Below, in pieces: positions 18,305 to 28,238 of a stretch of 64,000 nucleotides of DNA. The notes beneath the pieces are model-generated. The model saw only the letters and a program-made list of their open reading frames with translations, was not told where the DNA came from and made no database searches. The stretch is taken from the NCBI RefSeq assembly GCF_000969985.1, contig NZ_CP009526.1, forward strand, positions 4,588,001 to 4,652,000, given 5' to 3'. How positions within the stretch are numbered: position 1 is the first letter of the stretch; every line of letters begins with the position of its first letter. Source of the DNA: Methanosarcina barkeri str. Wiesmoor (GTDB taxonomy: Archaea > Halobacteriota > Methanosarcinia > Methanosarcinales > Methanosarcinaceae). Both the position numbers and the translations under genes were made by a program.

Positions 18305-18817
18305 ATGTTTTTTAGAATAAAGCACAAATTCAGGATCAGTGCAGTTACTTGTTTTGCGAGCAACGGCTGACTTTATATAATTTTTGCAAAGTGATTATCT
18401 GGAGTTTTAATTGAAGTTTTTAACCAGATTATTGAAGTTTTCAACCGAATAGTAGCATTTCTTTTTTTAGGCTTTACCTAAAAGTTTTTTGGAAGTTTTT
18501 TTAAAAATATCTTTAAAGTATTCTGAGATTTCTGTTTCGTTTCTGTTCCGTTTCAATAGCACAACAGCTTGGAATTTTATAACTTGGGATTTTAACTTCG
18601 TCTAGAGTTTTTACCTTAATCTTTAAGAAAAAACACTTTCAGTTTGTTAGGCTATGATTAATAATGGCTGAAGTACCTTACAAGTACCAGAATTATTTTT
18701 GAAACAAAGGAAAATAACTAGAAGAGAACGTATCAGATGAGAATACGCTTAAAGAGAATCCAGTACAGGAGAAACACTAGAAGAGATATCATATTATTTA
18801 CAAAAGGAGAAAATAAA

Positions 18818-19282
18818 ATGAGATTTATATGCCCGCTTATTGTTGTGAATGATATAGAGGTTTCCAGAAGCTTTTACGAAAATGTCCTCAATCAAAAGGT
18901 ACAGTGCGATTTCGGTGAGAATGTATCGTTTGAAGGCGGCTTTGCTATACACTTGAAATCACATTTTTCAGATTTGATAAATATAAACAAAAATGATATT
19001 GTTCAAAAATCAAATAATTCTGAACTGTATTTTGAAGAAGACGATCTGGATAGTTTCCTTCAAAAGCTAAAAGGTATTGACTCTATCGAATATGTGCATG
19101 AACTAAAAGAGCAGCCCTGGGGGCAGCGAGTTATCAGATTTTATGATCCTGATATGCACATTGTCGAGGTTGGCGAACCTATGGAAAGCGTAGTAAAAAG
19201 ATTCTTAAGTAAAGGCTTATCAATTGAAGAAACCATAAAACGCACTCTAATGCCAGAGGAATTTGTCAGACAATGTTTGTAA
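18818..19282 (+). CDS. VOC (glyoxalase/bleomycin-resistance) superfamily protein
   Basis: 154 residues from the ATG at 18818, eight bases after AAAGGAGAA; an earlier in-frame ATG at 18737 adds a basic stretch without family similarity. One VOC domain: ICPLIVVNDIEVSRSFYENV at the start, GGFAIHLKSH in the middle, ELYFEEDDLDSFLQKL, then FYDPDMHIVEVGEP. The C-terminal addition FLSKGLSIEETIKRTLMPEE is typical of a common subfamily of stand-alone VOC proteins. Metal ligands may be H (IHLKS) and E (IVEVGE). The substrate is unknown; isolated between long intergenic regions. Confidence 0.85.
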   Translation: MRFICPLIVVNDIEVSRSFYENVLNQKVQCDFGENVSFEGGFAIHLKSHFSDLININKNDIVQKSNNSELYFEEDDLDSFLQKLKGIDSIEYVHELKEQPWGQRVIRFYDPDMHIVEVGEPMESVVKRFLSKGLSIEETIKRTLMPEEFVRQCL

Positions 19283-19555
19283 ATAAATAAACTATTTTTA
19301 TAAACTATTTTTGAGATCTAAATTACGGGTTGGCAATGCAAAAATATCGATTTTAGCAAAATATGCCGTGAAAATGTTTCTGCATGGGTAATTTGTATAT
19401 AAAAGTGGAGTTTTGTGGAAGAAAGAAATTAGAAATCACCAGATTATGGAATAGTGTCCTACAAATATTATAAAATCAAATCTATGTAATCGGAGTACTA
19501 AAAACCCTCATATTACAAAGAAACGATAGTACAGAGGTTTAAACGAAAATAAAAA

Positions 19556-19630
19556 GGGCGAGCGTTCACTTCATCTCACACCTGAACGCTGGAGTATTCG
19601 TGACCTTCCGCACTCCCGATGTAATAATAT
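19556..19630. mobile_element. Orphan IS200/IS605-type end
   Basis: This stretch matches, with scattered changes, the tnpA-proximal end at 14,415-14,490: GCGAGCGTTCACTTCATC, then an imperfect palindrome (ACCTGAACGCTGGAG), then GTATTCGTGACCTTC and a GTAATAA tail. No transposase gene and no partner right end are visible nearby. It is either a solo end left after deletion or part of a palindrome-associated non-autonomous derivative. Confidence 0.7.
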
Positions 19631-19931
19631 TACTAATTTACAGTACTTAGCAAAAGTTATTATAGGTTTTGATGAATACCATCTTAAAACCTTTGACAAT
19701 CCACTCCTGTTGATCTTTTTGTAAAGTTGGAGAAGTACTACTTTTCCCGATTAATCTGAGTTCAAATACTGACTTTCTAGATATTAAAAACATAAATTTA
19801 TCCTGACTTACTTCAATTAGGTTTGAATAATCTTCAAATAAGTCGGTATTGTTTTCAGATTAAGTTCTCACAGTGATTTGTACTTTGTACTAAATCGAGT
19901 TTATGCACAGGTTTTTAGGAAGGAATTAAAA

Positions 19932-21365
19932 ATGGCTTTGAAACCCAGAATTACAGAATCTCCTCAGGTTCGCTTGATCGACCTTAAATCAAAACCTTTC
20001 TTTATTGTAGCTTCCGTAGAGGTTGGAAACACTACAACTAAATGTATTCTTACAGCTACCAATATGGAGACTGCAAGGACTCATATTATTAATAAGGTAG
20101 TGCGGATGACCAGAGATGTCCGTCCCCCTAAACCCGGAGAAGTTGTATTCGGGAAGACACTTACCGGTGTGGAACTCACTCGTGAATCCGTTGCAGAACT
20201 TGTACGTGGAACCCTGACCGAATCAATGGAAAAAGCAAGTCTGGATATAAAAACCGATCTGGACTTTGTGGTTCGTTCCACTGGAGTTGTTGCAGGTTTT
20301 GATTCTCCAGAGGAAGTGGGTGAGTTTATTAAAGCTCTGGCAGATGGCTGCCTGATGGCAGGAGTTCCACCGAAAAACATGACCCCACCAATGTCTGTTT
20401 CAAATATTCCTAAAAAATTCCAGAAATACAGTAAACTGGAAAAGGTAATTTTTGATGGAGCAGTAGCTGGCGTACTACCCCCAATAGGTTCTACTGGTGT
20501 TGAAATTGTTGCAAACGAGATGGAAGGGGAGCTTGCAACCGCAGGGATTAAGGAAGCAGCCAAACTTACAGATGTTGATTTCAGGAACCCCTGCATCTCA
20601 ATCGACTTCGGGACAACCCTTGATGGCAGGGTCACAAATTCAGGTCAACCGTATGCAAAAACAATAGGTAACTTCTGCGGTTATGCGGGGGCAATTCCTG
20701 ACGCAATTATCCGGGGTTCGAAGATTGTGGACTCAAAAGTAGGAACTGCTCTCGAGGTTTTTGAAAAAGAAAAACCGCCTTCTTTCTTCACTTTAAAGAT
20801 GAAGGCTAAAACGATTGAAGCATATGCAAAGCGCATTCATGAACTTATTATTATAGAACAGGTCCCAGAAGATAGAACGAGATATGGAAGCGTGCCTGTA
20901 AGGCCGGATGCAGCTGAACAGATAGGTGTGACACTTATAGGCTGCGATGTAGGAGTAAACGGTTCCGATATGGGCAAGCTTAGTGCCATAGGCATGGAAA
21001 TCTGTAAAACTCACGGACTTCAGGTTGTTTCTGCTGTCATTGATGAAGTTATGGCAAGCGTGGTTTGCAGGTTGATTAAGGTTGCAAAAGAAACAAACCT
21101 TGTTTTTGAGGATACAACTATAGGGATCACTGGCAGGGCAGGGATTACAGGGAACAAACCTAAACTGATCCTGAAATGCCTGGAAAATCTGAATATTGCT
21201 CCGAAAATCGATGAGAGAGTAGTCTTCGTAGACGACGGACTTGCCAGAGGAGCAGCCGTAATGGCTCGGTGTATGAATTCTCTTGGTTCGCCGCAGAACC
21301 CTCTGGGCGGCAGACACGGTGGAAAATGTATTCTTGCACAGAGGATAAAATTACAGGAAAAATGA
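19932..21365 (+). CDS. Methanogenesis marker protein 14
   Basis: 477 residues from the ATG at 19932 (MALKPRITES), which has AGGAAGGA about ten bases upstream; 18 extra codons upstream are not family-like. ASKHA-type features: VASVEVGNTTTKCILTATN (phosphate 1 loop), ISIDFGTTLDGRV in the middle, and GITGRAGITGNKP plus FVDDGLARGAAVMARC towards the end. This protein family occurs in methanogens and is thought to take part in maturation linked to methyl-coenzyme M reductase or its cofactors; its reaction is unknown. It is free-standing, with DUF2098 and mptA convergent downstream. Confidence 0.9.
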   Translation: MALKPRITESPQVRLIDLKSKPFFIVASVEVGNTTTKCILTATNMETARTHIINKVVRMTRDVRPPKPGEVVFGKTLTGVELTRESVAELVRGTLTESMEKASLDIKTDLDFVVRSTGVVAGFDSPEEVGEFIKALADGCLMAGVPPKNMTPPMSVSNIPKKFQKYSKLEKVIFDGAVAGVLPPIGSTGVEIVANEMEGELATAGIKEAAKLTDVDFRNPCISIDFGTTLDGRVTNSGQPYAKTIGNFCGYAGAIPDAIIRGSKIVDSKVGTALEVFEKEKPPSFFTLKMKAKTIEAYAKRIHELIIIEQVPEDRTRYGSVPVRPDAAEQIGVTLIGCDVGVNGSDMGKLSAIGMEICKTHGLQVVSAVIDEVMASVVCRLIKVAKETNLVFEDTTIGITGRAGITGNKPKLILKCLENLNIAPKIDERVVFVDDGLARGAAVMARCMNSLGSPQNPLGGRHGGKCILAQRIKLQEK

Positions 21366-21497
21366 CCTCAAATTATAGAGAAATGACCTCAAATTACAGG
21401 AAAAACGACCTTAAAATGCTGGAAGTCTCAAAAATAGTAAAGACGTGGAAAAAATCGAAATATTAAAAGAGAAGATTTTTAAATGTAGCAAGAGGAA

Positions 21498-21824
21498 TTA
21501 ACCTCCTGCTCCTCCACCACCGGCTTTCCCAAGGTCGAAAGCCTGCATTGTTTCTCTCTCTTTTCTGAATCTGTCTTCCAATTCCTCGGCTGTAAACTCT
21601 CTTTCTTCTTTCTTTTCTTTAGCTTTAATCTCAGTTAGTTCCAGGTTTTCTTCCCTGTACCATAGATCTGTACTTTCGAGCAGAGCCCATACCTTCCCCT
21701 GCTCGTCCTTTTTAATTTCAGTTACGCGGCTGACCGTATCACTGTTTACGTATTTGACGGTATCTCCCGCTTTAATGGGTTTTTTATTTCGCCCTACTGC
21801 TGTGATTACTTCAGCATCAGCCAT
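21498..21824 (-). CDS. DUF2098 family protein
   Basis: 108 residues from the ATG at 21824, seven bases after GAGGT; 15 more codons are open upstream without similarity. Core: KPIKAGDTVKYVNSDTVSRV, then EIKKDEQGKVWALLESTDLW and YREENLELTE, matching the small methanogen DUF2098 family. The C-terminal half is a charged helix (KEKKEEREFTAEELEDRFRK) ending in a Gly-rich tail. Function unknown. On the same strand as mptA, 303 nt downstream of it. Confidence 0.8.
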   Translation of the reverse strand: MADAEVITAVGRNKKPIKAGDTVKYVNSDTVSRVTEIKKDEQGKVWALLESTDLWYREENLELTEIKAKEKKEEREFTAEELEDRFRKERETMQAFDLGKAGGGGAGG

Positions 21825-22127
21825 GATCTTACCTCGAAAGCTTCCAGGACGCTGGTATTTCAGGCCCAAAAGTCCTTTGTTGAATTTTGCTGCTTATAGG
21901 TTGTCCAGGCCCTCTAATAAAGCTTATGTGGATTAAGCTCTGGGAATGGTTCGGTAAAACCTTTTAAGAAAAAATTTCATCAAAAACTTTTTAGAAAAAA
22001 ATTTTATCAAAAACTTCGTGGAAAATGTTTTGGATTGAACTTTTGGAAGCCTCTGAGATCAGAGTTTTTTCCAGAGGCTTACAGGGTTCAAAAATGTATG
22101 ACTGGTCTATTTCATACTCTCCTATTC

Positions 22128-23087
22128 TTAACAGTGATTAATTTCCGACCTGAGATCTCCCATCAGGGCAACTCTTTCGGCATAAGCATTGTGCCTGTGA
22201 ATACTTTCCTCATTAGTTTGCTTGATGGTGATTACTGCATTATCAGGAAGATTCGGAAATTCTTTTACGACGTTGTCTGCCATGGTTCTTACACAGTCTT
22301 CCACAAATTTCGGGTTCATATGTGCAGTTTCCACAACGACTTTTTCGTCTGCGCGTTTCAAGACCTCATATACGCTGGAACTCATAGAGTGATCAATAAT
22401 ACTGATAATGCTTTCGAGGGAAACATCAAAATCATGTGCTACCTTGATTGATATAATTCCTCTTCCTCGCTGGTTATGGGTAGCCATGGGAACCCTTTCC
22501 AGGAATTTTATAATCGTGTCTTTATCGACTCCAAGTTCTGAAAGCTCATTTGCAGCTTTATCTCGCATGATCTCCTGAGCACAGGGGCAGGCTGTCATTC
22601 CTACAACTTCGGCACCTATCAGTTTCTTTACATCAAAATAGTCATCATTTCCCTGTCCTCTTACAGCAGACGCTTCAGCAAAGATATTCACTACTTCCTG
22701 ACATTTGATCCCGGTGGCAGGGGACGCACGCCTGATCATATATTCGCTTGTCATCCGAACTTCTGCCTGATTGGCATATTCATGTCTGCCAAGCAAGTTG
22801 TGTGCGATATCACTGCAAAGCTGCTCAATTTCGTATACGGGCATACTGAGTATTTTTTCCAGTACCTCATCTACAGCTTCGAAGTTCCTAGAGAGATTTG
22901 CTCCCTTTCGGTCCGAGGGCAGGTCAACAAAAACGTCAAAAGTTGAAATAAGTACGATGGGACGTTTGTCTTTTCGCTTGATTTCAACGAGTTTTTTAAC
23001 ATTTGTTACCCCGACACGGGTAAGGTTTATAGCTATGCTTGGTTTGCTGGCCTGGACGTCCGGGAGGTTGAAAGTGCAATGTTCCAT
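22128..23087 (-). CDS. mptA: GTP cyclohydrolase MptA (tetrahydromethanopterin pathway)
   Basis: 319 residues, FolE2/COG1469-type GTP cyclohydrolase. MptA opens GTP to 7,8-dihydroneopterin 2',3'-cyclic phosphate, the first step towards tetrahydromethanopterin/sarcinapterin. Family features: [20 protein letters not shown] at the N-terminus, [20 protein letters not shown], the metal and active-site Cys region [10 protein letters not shown], and [12 protein letters not shown] with the conserved His, then [13 protein letters not shown]. The archaeal enzyme uses Fe(II). Start ATG at 23087; the long AT-rich upstream region probably holds the promoter. Confidence 0.93.
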   Translation of the reverse strand: MEHCTFNLPDVQASKPSIAINLTRVGVTNVKKLVEIKRKDKRPIVLISTFDVFVDLPSDRKGANLSRNFEAVDEVLEKILSMPVYEIEQLCSDIAHNLLGRHEYANQAEVRMTSEYMIRRASPATGIKCQEVVNIFAEASAVRGQGNDDYFDVKKLIGAEVVGMTACPCAQEIMRDKAANELSELGVDKDTIIKFLERVPMATHNQRGRGIISIKVAHDFDVSLESIISIIDHSMSSSVYEVLKRADEKVVVETAHMNPKFVEDCVRTMADNVVKEFPNLPDNAVITIKQTNEESIHRHNAYAERVALMGDLRSEINHC

Positions 23088-23425
23088 AATTAACCAGATC
23101 CATAAAAAGGTGAATGTTTGATTTTGTAAAATGAATCTTGATAAACATGCAATTTTATTCCATTTGGAAAAATATAATGGTCATAAGAAGTTATAGCATG
23201 TAAAGTTTGTGCTTTTCAGGGGTTTTTCGAGATATATAATAAAAATTAAGTTTCCGAATTGTCAAAAACTAATTTCCTAAAATATATTTGGACTGCATTT
23301 CTAACAAGATATAATTATTTAAATATTTCCCATTTTGCCAACAATATTGAAAAATTTAGTTTATATACTCCTCGCAAATTAAGGCAAATTTCGCATAAAC
23401 CAATAACTACAGGCAACATCCTGAA

Positions 23426-23441
23426 GAAAGATTTTATATAC
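23426..23441 (+). promoter_or_regulatory. TATA/BRE-like promoter of the MC1 gene
   Basis: AAGATTTTATATAC fits an archaeal purine-rich BRE plus TATA box. It is about 50 nt before the MC1 start codon, which would place transcription start near 23,465 and leave a short leader containing GAGGTGA at 23476. Confidence 0.6.
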
Positions 23442-23488
23442 TTTAAAACGTAATCAGTGTCTAGCAATACATTTGCGAGGTGACCTTT

Positions 23489-23773
23489 ATGTCCAACACA
23501 AGAAATTTTGTTTTACGAGACGAAGAAGGCAATGAGCACGGCGTTTTCACAGGAAAACAGCCTCGACAGGCTGCCTTGAAAGCTGCAAATCGGGGCGCTG
23601 GGACTAAATCCAATCCGGATGTCATCCGCCTTAGAGAACGCGGGACAAAGAAGGTGCACGTTTTCAAGGCATGGAAGGAACTGGTTGAAGCCCCTAAAAA
23701 TAGGCCTGACTGGATGCCCGAGAAAATCAGCAAGCCCTTTGTCAAGAAAGAAAAAATAGAAAAAATAGAATAA
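23489..23773 (+). CDS. Non-histone chromosomal protein MC1
   Basis: 94 residues from the ATG at 23489, seven bases after GAGGTGA (a GTG three codons earlier overlaps this site). Sequence SNTRNFVLRDEEGNEHGVFT, then PRQAALKAANRGAGTKSNPD, RERGTKKVHVFKAWKELVEA and PKNRPDWMPEKI is clearly MC1, the abundant Methanosarcina architectural protein that sharply bends DNA. The Lys/Glu tail KKEKIEKIE is longer than the core family. Strong TATA box and ribosome site suggest high expression. Confidence 0.95.
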   Translation: MSNTRNFVLRDEEGNEHGVFTGKQPRQAALKAANRGAGTKSNPDVIRLRERGTKKVHVFKAWKELVEAPKNRPDWMPEKISKPFVKKEKIEKIE

Positions 23774-24082
23774 GTCGAACAAGTCGAATAAATCAGATAA
23801 ACGTAATTTTTTTCACATGCCCTAAAAATAGGGTTCTTTCTTTTTCTTTAATATCCAGATAAGGAATTAGCCTGGGCTGGTCTTTAATTTTTAATACTAT
23901 CCGGGATGGCTTATTTCCAATGTTTTCTCAAAAATTTAAAATACTTTCTCAAAAATATCCAATAATTTCTTAAAATTATTCTTAAAATCAATAACTTTAT
24001 CCATATTTGTAGAATGTGGCGTCTGGCTATCACCAGAGTCTTTAACGATAAGTTTAAAAATAGATTTTCTGATTCCTACATC

Positions 24083-24982
24083 ATGGAACTGAAGAGAGAG
24101 AACGTGCTTATTGAAGCTCTGCCTTATATGCAGGAGTTCTATGACTCAATCATGGTTATAAAAGTGGGCGGAAATGCAATGGTTAGCGCCCAGATCATGG
24201 AGGATATTATAAAAGATATTGTGCTCCTGCGCTATGTAGGAATCAAACCTGTTATTGTACACGGAGGTGGGCCTGAGATTACGGAAAAAATGGGGCGGAT
24301 GGGCAAGAAAGCTGAGTTTTTCCAGGGCTTACGTATTACAGATGACGAGACAATGGAGATTGCCAAGATGGTGCTTGTCGGGAACATTAATACCAAAATT
24401 GTATCTCTTATTGGAGTTTGCGGAGGGAAAGGCATTGGACTTACTGGATACGATGGAAGAATGATCCTTGGTCATAAGCAAGCTGCAAAAAAGGTATTGA
24501 TTAACGGTATTGAGACTGAAGTTGATATCGGCTGGGTTGGGGAGTGTGAGGTAATTAATCCTGATATTCTCCATATAGTACTCGAAAACGGTTACATTCC
24601 GGTCATTTCTCCTATTGCTGTGGATGCAAAAGGCAATGCCCTGAATATTAATGCCGATATAGTAGCAGGTGACATCGCTGCAGCTTTGCATGCTAAAAAG
24701 CTCATTCTGATGACTGATGTTTCAGGGTTACTGAGAGATATGAATGACCCCAATAGCCATATCTCCCGTGTAACTCTGGAAGATATCGATCATCTTATCG
24801 CTGAAGGCGTTATACAGGGAGGTATGATCCCAAAACTCAAAGGCGCAGCAGTTGCAGTAAAAAACGGGGTTGAAAAGGCTCATATAATAAATGGAAGCGT
24901 TTCTCACTCCATGCTTCTTGAACTCTTTACTGATCGCGGAATCGGAACCATGGTCTATAAGTTCGAAAAGCCAAAAAATTAA
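24083..24982 (+). CDS. argB: Acetylglutamate kinase
   Basis: 299 residues from the ATG at 24083, giving the usual length; the upstream in-frame ATG at 24014 adds non-family residues. Phosphorylates N-acetylglutamate in arginine synthesis. Amino-acid-kinase features: SIMVIKVGGNAM at the N-terminus, KPVIVHGGGPEI (glycine loop), FFQGLRITDDETM, NINADIVAGDIAAAL and LILMTDVSGLL. No ribosome site precedes 24083, but a TATA-like GTTTAAAAATAG about 30 nt upstream suggests a leaderless message. Followed after 75 nt by a GNAT gene. Confidence 0.93.
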   Translation: MELKRENVLIEALPYMQEFYDSIMVIKVGGNAMVSAQIMEDIIKDIVLLRYVGIKPVIVHGGGPEITEKMGRMGKKAEFFQGLRITDDETMEIAKMVLVGNINTKIVSLIGVCGGKGIGLTGYDGRMILGHKQAAKKVLINGIETEVDIGWVGECEVINPDILHIVLENGYIPVISPIAVDAKGNALNINADIVAGDIAAALHAKKLILMTDVSGLLRDMNDPNSHISRVTLEDIDHLIAEGVIQGGMIPKLKGAAVAVKNGVEKAHIINGSVSHSMLLELFTDRGIGTMVYKFEKPKN

Positions 24983-25057
24983 TTATAAACGACCCGGCAG
25001 CTTTATAGCCATCTCTAGTTTTTGATTAATTATGATAAAAGAATTTAAGAGGTATTT

Positions 25058-25564
25058 ATGAATCTACTTATCAGGCCTGTCAGGTTAAGTGACGCTCAGG
25101 ACATCAATGAGATGCGAAGGCAAAAAGAGGTCAGGGCACACACCCTTGCCCTTCCTACTGAAACCATTGAGTTTACAGAAGGATTCCTGAGAAGTATGGG
25201 TGGTGACGACCATGTACTGGTATCCGAATCCGAAGGAAAAGTTGTCGGAATGGTAGGGATACATCTTCTAAAGGGTGTCAGGCAGAGACATTCAGCTTTC
25301 CTTGGGATCATGGTAAGGACTGAATATCAGGGCCAGGGTATTGGGAAAAACTTGATGGAAAACATTCTCGACCTTGCAGATAACTGGCTTATGCTAATAA
25401 GAATCGAGCTTGATGTTACTGCAGACAATGAAAAAGCTATCAATCTTTACCAGTCTTTTGGTTTTGAGATTGAGGGGACAAAAAAATACGCAATAATGAA
25501 GGATGGGAAATATGCCGACCTTCTCATGATGGCCAGGTACAATATTCCCGCACAGTTCAAATAA
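25058..25564 (+). CDS. GNAT family N-acetyltransferase
   Basis: 168 residues. Typical GNAT order: N-terminal RPVRLSDAQDINEMRRQ, beta strands around HSAFLGIMVRTEYQGQGIGK, in which QGQGIGK is the acetyl-CoA pyrophosphate loop, then LDVTADNEKAINLYQSFGFE, the C-terminal signature with the NxxAxxLYxxxGF motif. AAGAGGT lies before the ATG. Substrate unknown. It lies 75 nt after argB, but N-acetylglutamate synthase identity is not supported by specific motifs. Confidence 0.85.
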   Translation: MNLLIRPVRLSDAQDINEMRRQKEVRAHTLALPTETIEFTEGFLRSMGGDDHVLVSESEGKVVGMVGIHLLKGVRQRHSAFLGIMVRTEYQGQGIGKNLMENILDLADNWLMLIRIELDVTADNEKAINLYQSFGFEIEGTKKYAIMKDGKYADLLMMARYNIPAQFK

Positions 25565-25598
25565 AAGAGTCCAAATAAAAAAAGAATTTTTACGATTC

Positions 25599-26639
25599 TT
25601 AATCTAAAATGGGTGCTCCATAGGTAAAGTCTTCAAGTTCCAGGACTTTCCTCCAGAGTTCTTTGCATTCACAGTCTGTTTTGCTAAGATCTTCTGGATT
25701 CTGGGTAAGTGAAAAAGTCCTGAGAGAGTCTGCGACATCTGAGCTGCAGATTTTACAATTGTGAGGGCCGCGTTTTGAGCCTGCGCCTACAGGATCGGAC
25801 ATAATAGGAAGGTCTGGGTGAGCGGCTTTTGCCCTTTGCAAGATTTCTACAATACTCCAGAGCCAGGGAGGGCGATATTGCCCTTTTTCCCAGAGCGCTT
25901 CGACAAGAGTGCCTTTCTGGACATTACAGAGGTTGATTGAGATTGTGTCAGCGTAAGGAGCCGCATCATCTATGGAAAGGAGAATGTCCTCAAGGGCCTG
26001 GCGTTCTGAGAGAAAGAGAGGTTTTAGCATAAGATAGGCTTTAACAGTTGCCCCATTTATTCTTGATATTTCTGAGGCGCGGACAAAATCCCTGAAGGTA
26101 AAACCTTTATTAATAGAGTCCCTGCGGATTCTGTCCGAGCTTGTTTCCAGCCCGAAAGCCAACTCAAAGGGCTTATTTTTCAAGACCTTGAGACACTCCT
26201 GCACGTTCTCTTCGGTTACGAAGTTAGGGCGGGTTTCTGCAAGTACCTTTACTACTCTGGGATCATCTGCAAGAATTTTGAGGATTGCATCTCTTGCCTC
26301 AGAAGGAACCTCCTGCTCGTCAAGAAAACTGCCTGAAGTGAAAATTTTTACCATAAACTCAGGGAATTTTTCAGCTTTCTTCATTGCTCTTGCAAGCTGG
26401 GCTTTGTAATCCTCCAGAGTTGGAGGTTCACTTGCGCAGTCATAGACATAGCCGCACATAGTACACCCTCCAGCTTTTCCCCAGCGGCACCCTGCGCTCT
26501 TGAAGATTACAGTTAACGTCTTTACCTGGGTTCCATTTACCAGGTCGACTCCTGTCCAGCTTGCTGCAGGTTCATTGGTAGGAGAAGGTCTAACTTTAAT
26601 CCGCTGCCGGATTTCCATTACTGCTTTATTTAGGGTCAT
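25599..26639 (-). CDS. Archaeosine biosynthesis radical SAM protein (RaSEA)
   Basis: 346 residues. The cluster motif is the unusual CRWGKAGGCTMCGY (C-x7-C-x2-C) near residue 52, typical of this archaeal family, which partners with ArcS to convert a lysine-bearing preQ0 base into archaeosine at tRNA position 15. Other landmarks: KIFTSGSFLDEQEVP, LAFGLETSSDRIRRDSINKG, and a C-terminal Cys set (HNCKICSSD, TDCECKELW) that may bind a second metal. Single gene on the minus strand, 178 nt upstream of which guaA subunit B ends. Confidence 0.88.
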   Translation of the reverse strand: MTLNKAVMEIRQRIKVRPSPTNEPAASWTGVDLVNGTQVKTLTVIFKSAGCRWGKAGGCTMCGYVYDCASEPPTLEDYKAQLARAMKKAEKFPEFMVKIFTSGSFLDEQEVPSEARDAILKILADDPRVVKVLAETRPNFVTEENVQECLKVLKNKPFELAFGLETSSDRIRRDSINKGFTFRDFVRASEISRINGATVKAYLMLKPLFLSERQALEDILLSIDDAAPYADTISINLCNVQKGTLVEALWEKGQYRPPWLWSIVEILQRAKAAHPDLPIMSDPVGAGSKRGPHNCKICSSDVADSLRTFSLTQNPEDLSKTDCECKELWRKVLELEDFTYGAPILD

Positions 26640-26816
26640 GGGCGTAAAAACTCGCTTTGTGGCTTGCTTTATAACTATAAAAAAGATTTTTGAAGCTGAA
26701 AAACAGCTTCATTAAGTTCCTTATGTTCGGTACTTTTTCTTGTACTCGTTCTTTATTATTCTATAGTCTTTCTTATAATAGTCTAGAAACCTAATTCCAT
26801 TTAAGTTGCCTGTGTT

Positions 26817-27734
26817 TCACTCAAACTCAATAGTTGCAGGCGGTTTTGGTGTAATATCATAAACCACCCTGGCTACTTTTGGAATTTCAGAGGTAATTCT
26901 TGATTCCAACTTTTTGAGCACATCCCAGGGAAGCTCGAGCGCTTCTGCAGTCATTCCGTCTCTGGAGCCTACGGCTCTTACAGCTATGATCCAGCCGTAA
27001 GCCCGGATATCTCCCTTTACGCCTGTTCCTTTGCCAATCACAGCTGCGAAAGTCTGCCAGGGGCAGAACCTGTCAAGAAGTTCTTCTTCAACTATAGAGT
27101 TTGCTTCCCGTGCAACCTCAAGCTTCTCCTCTGTAACTTCTCCAAGAATCCGCACAGCCAGACCTGGTCCGGGGAAAGGCATCCTTTCACAAATTTCGTC
27201 AGGTAGCTTGAGCGCCCAGGCAACTTCCCTCACTTCATCTTTGTAAAGGTCCTCGATGGGCTCAACGATCTTCTTGAAATCCATTACGCTGGGCAGCCCT
27301 CCAACATTGTGGTGGGATTTGATTCCGCCTTCGGACTCGATTCTGTCAGGGTAAATCGTACCCTGGATAAGATAATCGGCTTCAAGTTTCCTTGCCTCTT
27401 CTTCAAAGACCCGGATGAATGTCTCACCTATAGCCTTCCTTTTCTCTTCAGGGTCAGTTATGCCTTTCAGGGCTGCAAGGAACCTGTCCTTTGCATACAC
27501 AATATCCAGGTTCATGTGGGAGAAAATATGCTTTATTCTCTCGGTCTCTCCTTTTCTCATGAGCCCTGTGTCAATATAGATCGGCTGCAGCCTACCCCCT
27601 ATTGCCCTGTGAGCCAGTTCCGCACAAACAGAACTGTCCACGCCGCCTGAGAGTGCAATAATTGCTCTCCCGTCCTTTATTTCCTTGCTAATTTTCTCAA
27701 CTGCTTTTGGAATGAATTTTTCGGGTTTTACCAT
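26817..27734 (-). CDS. guaAB: GMP synthase, ATP pyrophosphatase subunit (subunit B)
   Basis: 305 residues. In archaea the two halves of GuaA are separate proteins; this one activates XMP with ATP and aminates it using ammonia from the glutaminase subunit, which is not in the window. The P-loop [18 protein letters not shown] begins near residue 25. [20 protein letters not shown] and [13 protein letters not shown] are typical, and the dimerisation domain ends in KPPATIEFE, the invariant C-terminus that forms part of the XMP site. Start ATG at 27734, preceded by AAGGAGCATTTCG. Confidence 0.95.
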   Translation of the reverse strand: MVKPEKFIPKAVEKISKEIKDGRAIIALSGGVDSSVCAELAHRAIGGRLQPIYIDTGLMRKGETERIKHIFSHMNLDIVYAKDRFLAALKGITDPEEKRKAIGETFIRVFEEEARKLEADYLIQGTIYPDRIESEGGIKSHHNVGGLPSVMDFKKIVEPIEDLYKDEVREVAWALKLPDEICERMPFPGPGLAVRILGEVTEEKLEVAREANSIVEEELLDRFCPWQTFAAVIGKGTGVKGDIRAYGWIIAVRAVGSRDGMTAEALELPWDVLKKLESRITSEIPKVARVVYDITPKPPATIEFE

Positions 27735-28238
27735 CGAAATGCTCCTTAAATGATGCTGAACTGGAAATCCTTTGAAAAAATGATCGTGATCAGTAAAGAC
27801 TTATTAGAATTATCTGTATTTGATTATTTTAGTGTGATATATGAGTTTGTGCATGGGAGTTTTGATATTTAAAGGTATAGCAAAAAAAGGTAGTCCTATA
27901 TTATTGGATCTATATGTCTCTAAAATATACTTAGTACTTCTTTTCCGATCTTTTTGTCTCGTACTTTAGTGAAGTTATAGAGCAGATTTATTCCAATGTA
28001 TGAAAACTGAATCTCTTCAAACTGGATACAGAATATTAAAACATCAATCACTTAATTACGGGCTACCAGTCATTGATGAATTAGTGAATAATAAATAATT
28101 TCCCCCATGTTTAATGGAAATAAAGATTCTTATGTTATTGTTTTTCAGTTCAAATACGTAAGTCCTAAAATACTGACGGGATGGAGTCTTGTAATATAAA
28201 ATGTGTTGAATGGCATCTTATATGCCATCCGAGCCGAC
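27735..28238. other. Gene-free interval with a short hairpin
   Basis: No gene seen. CGTAAGTCCTAA at 28158-28169 is the reverse complement of the sequence by the 5' end of the dead transposase near 8393 (TTAGGACTTACG) and may mark a lost element end. GGCATCTTATATGCC at about 28213 is a small palindrome just beyond the stop of the methyltransferase gene and may act in termination. Confidence 0.4.
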
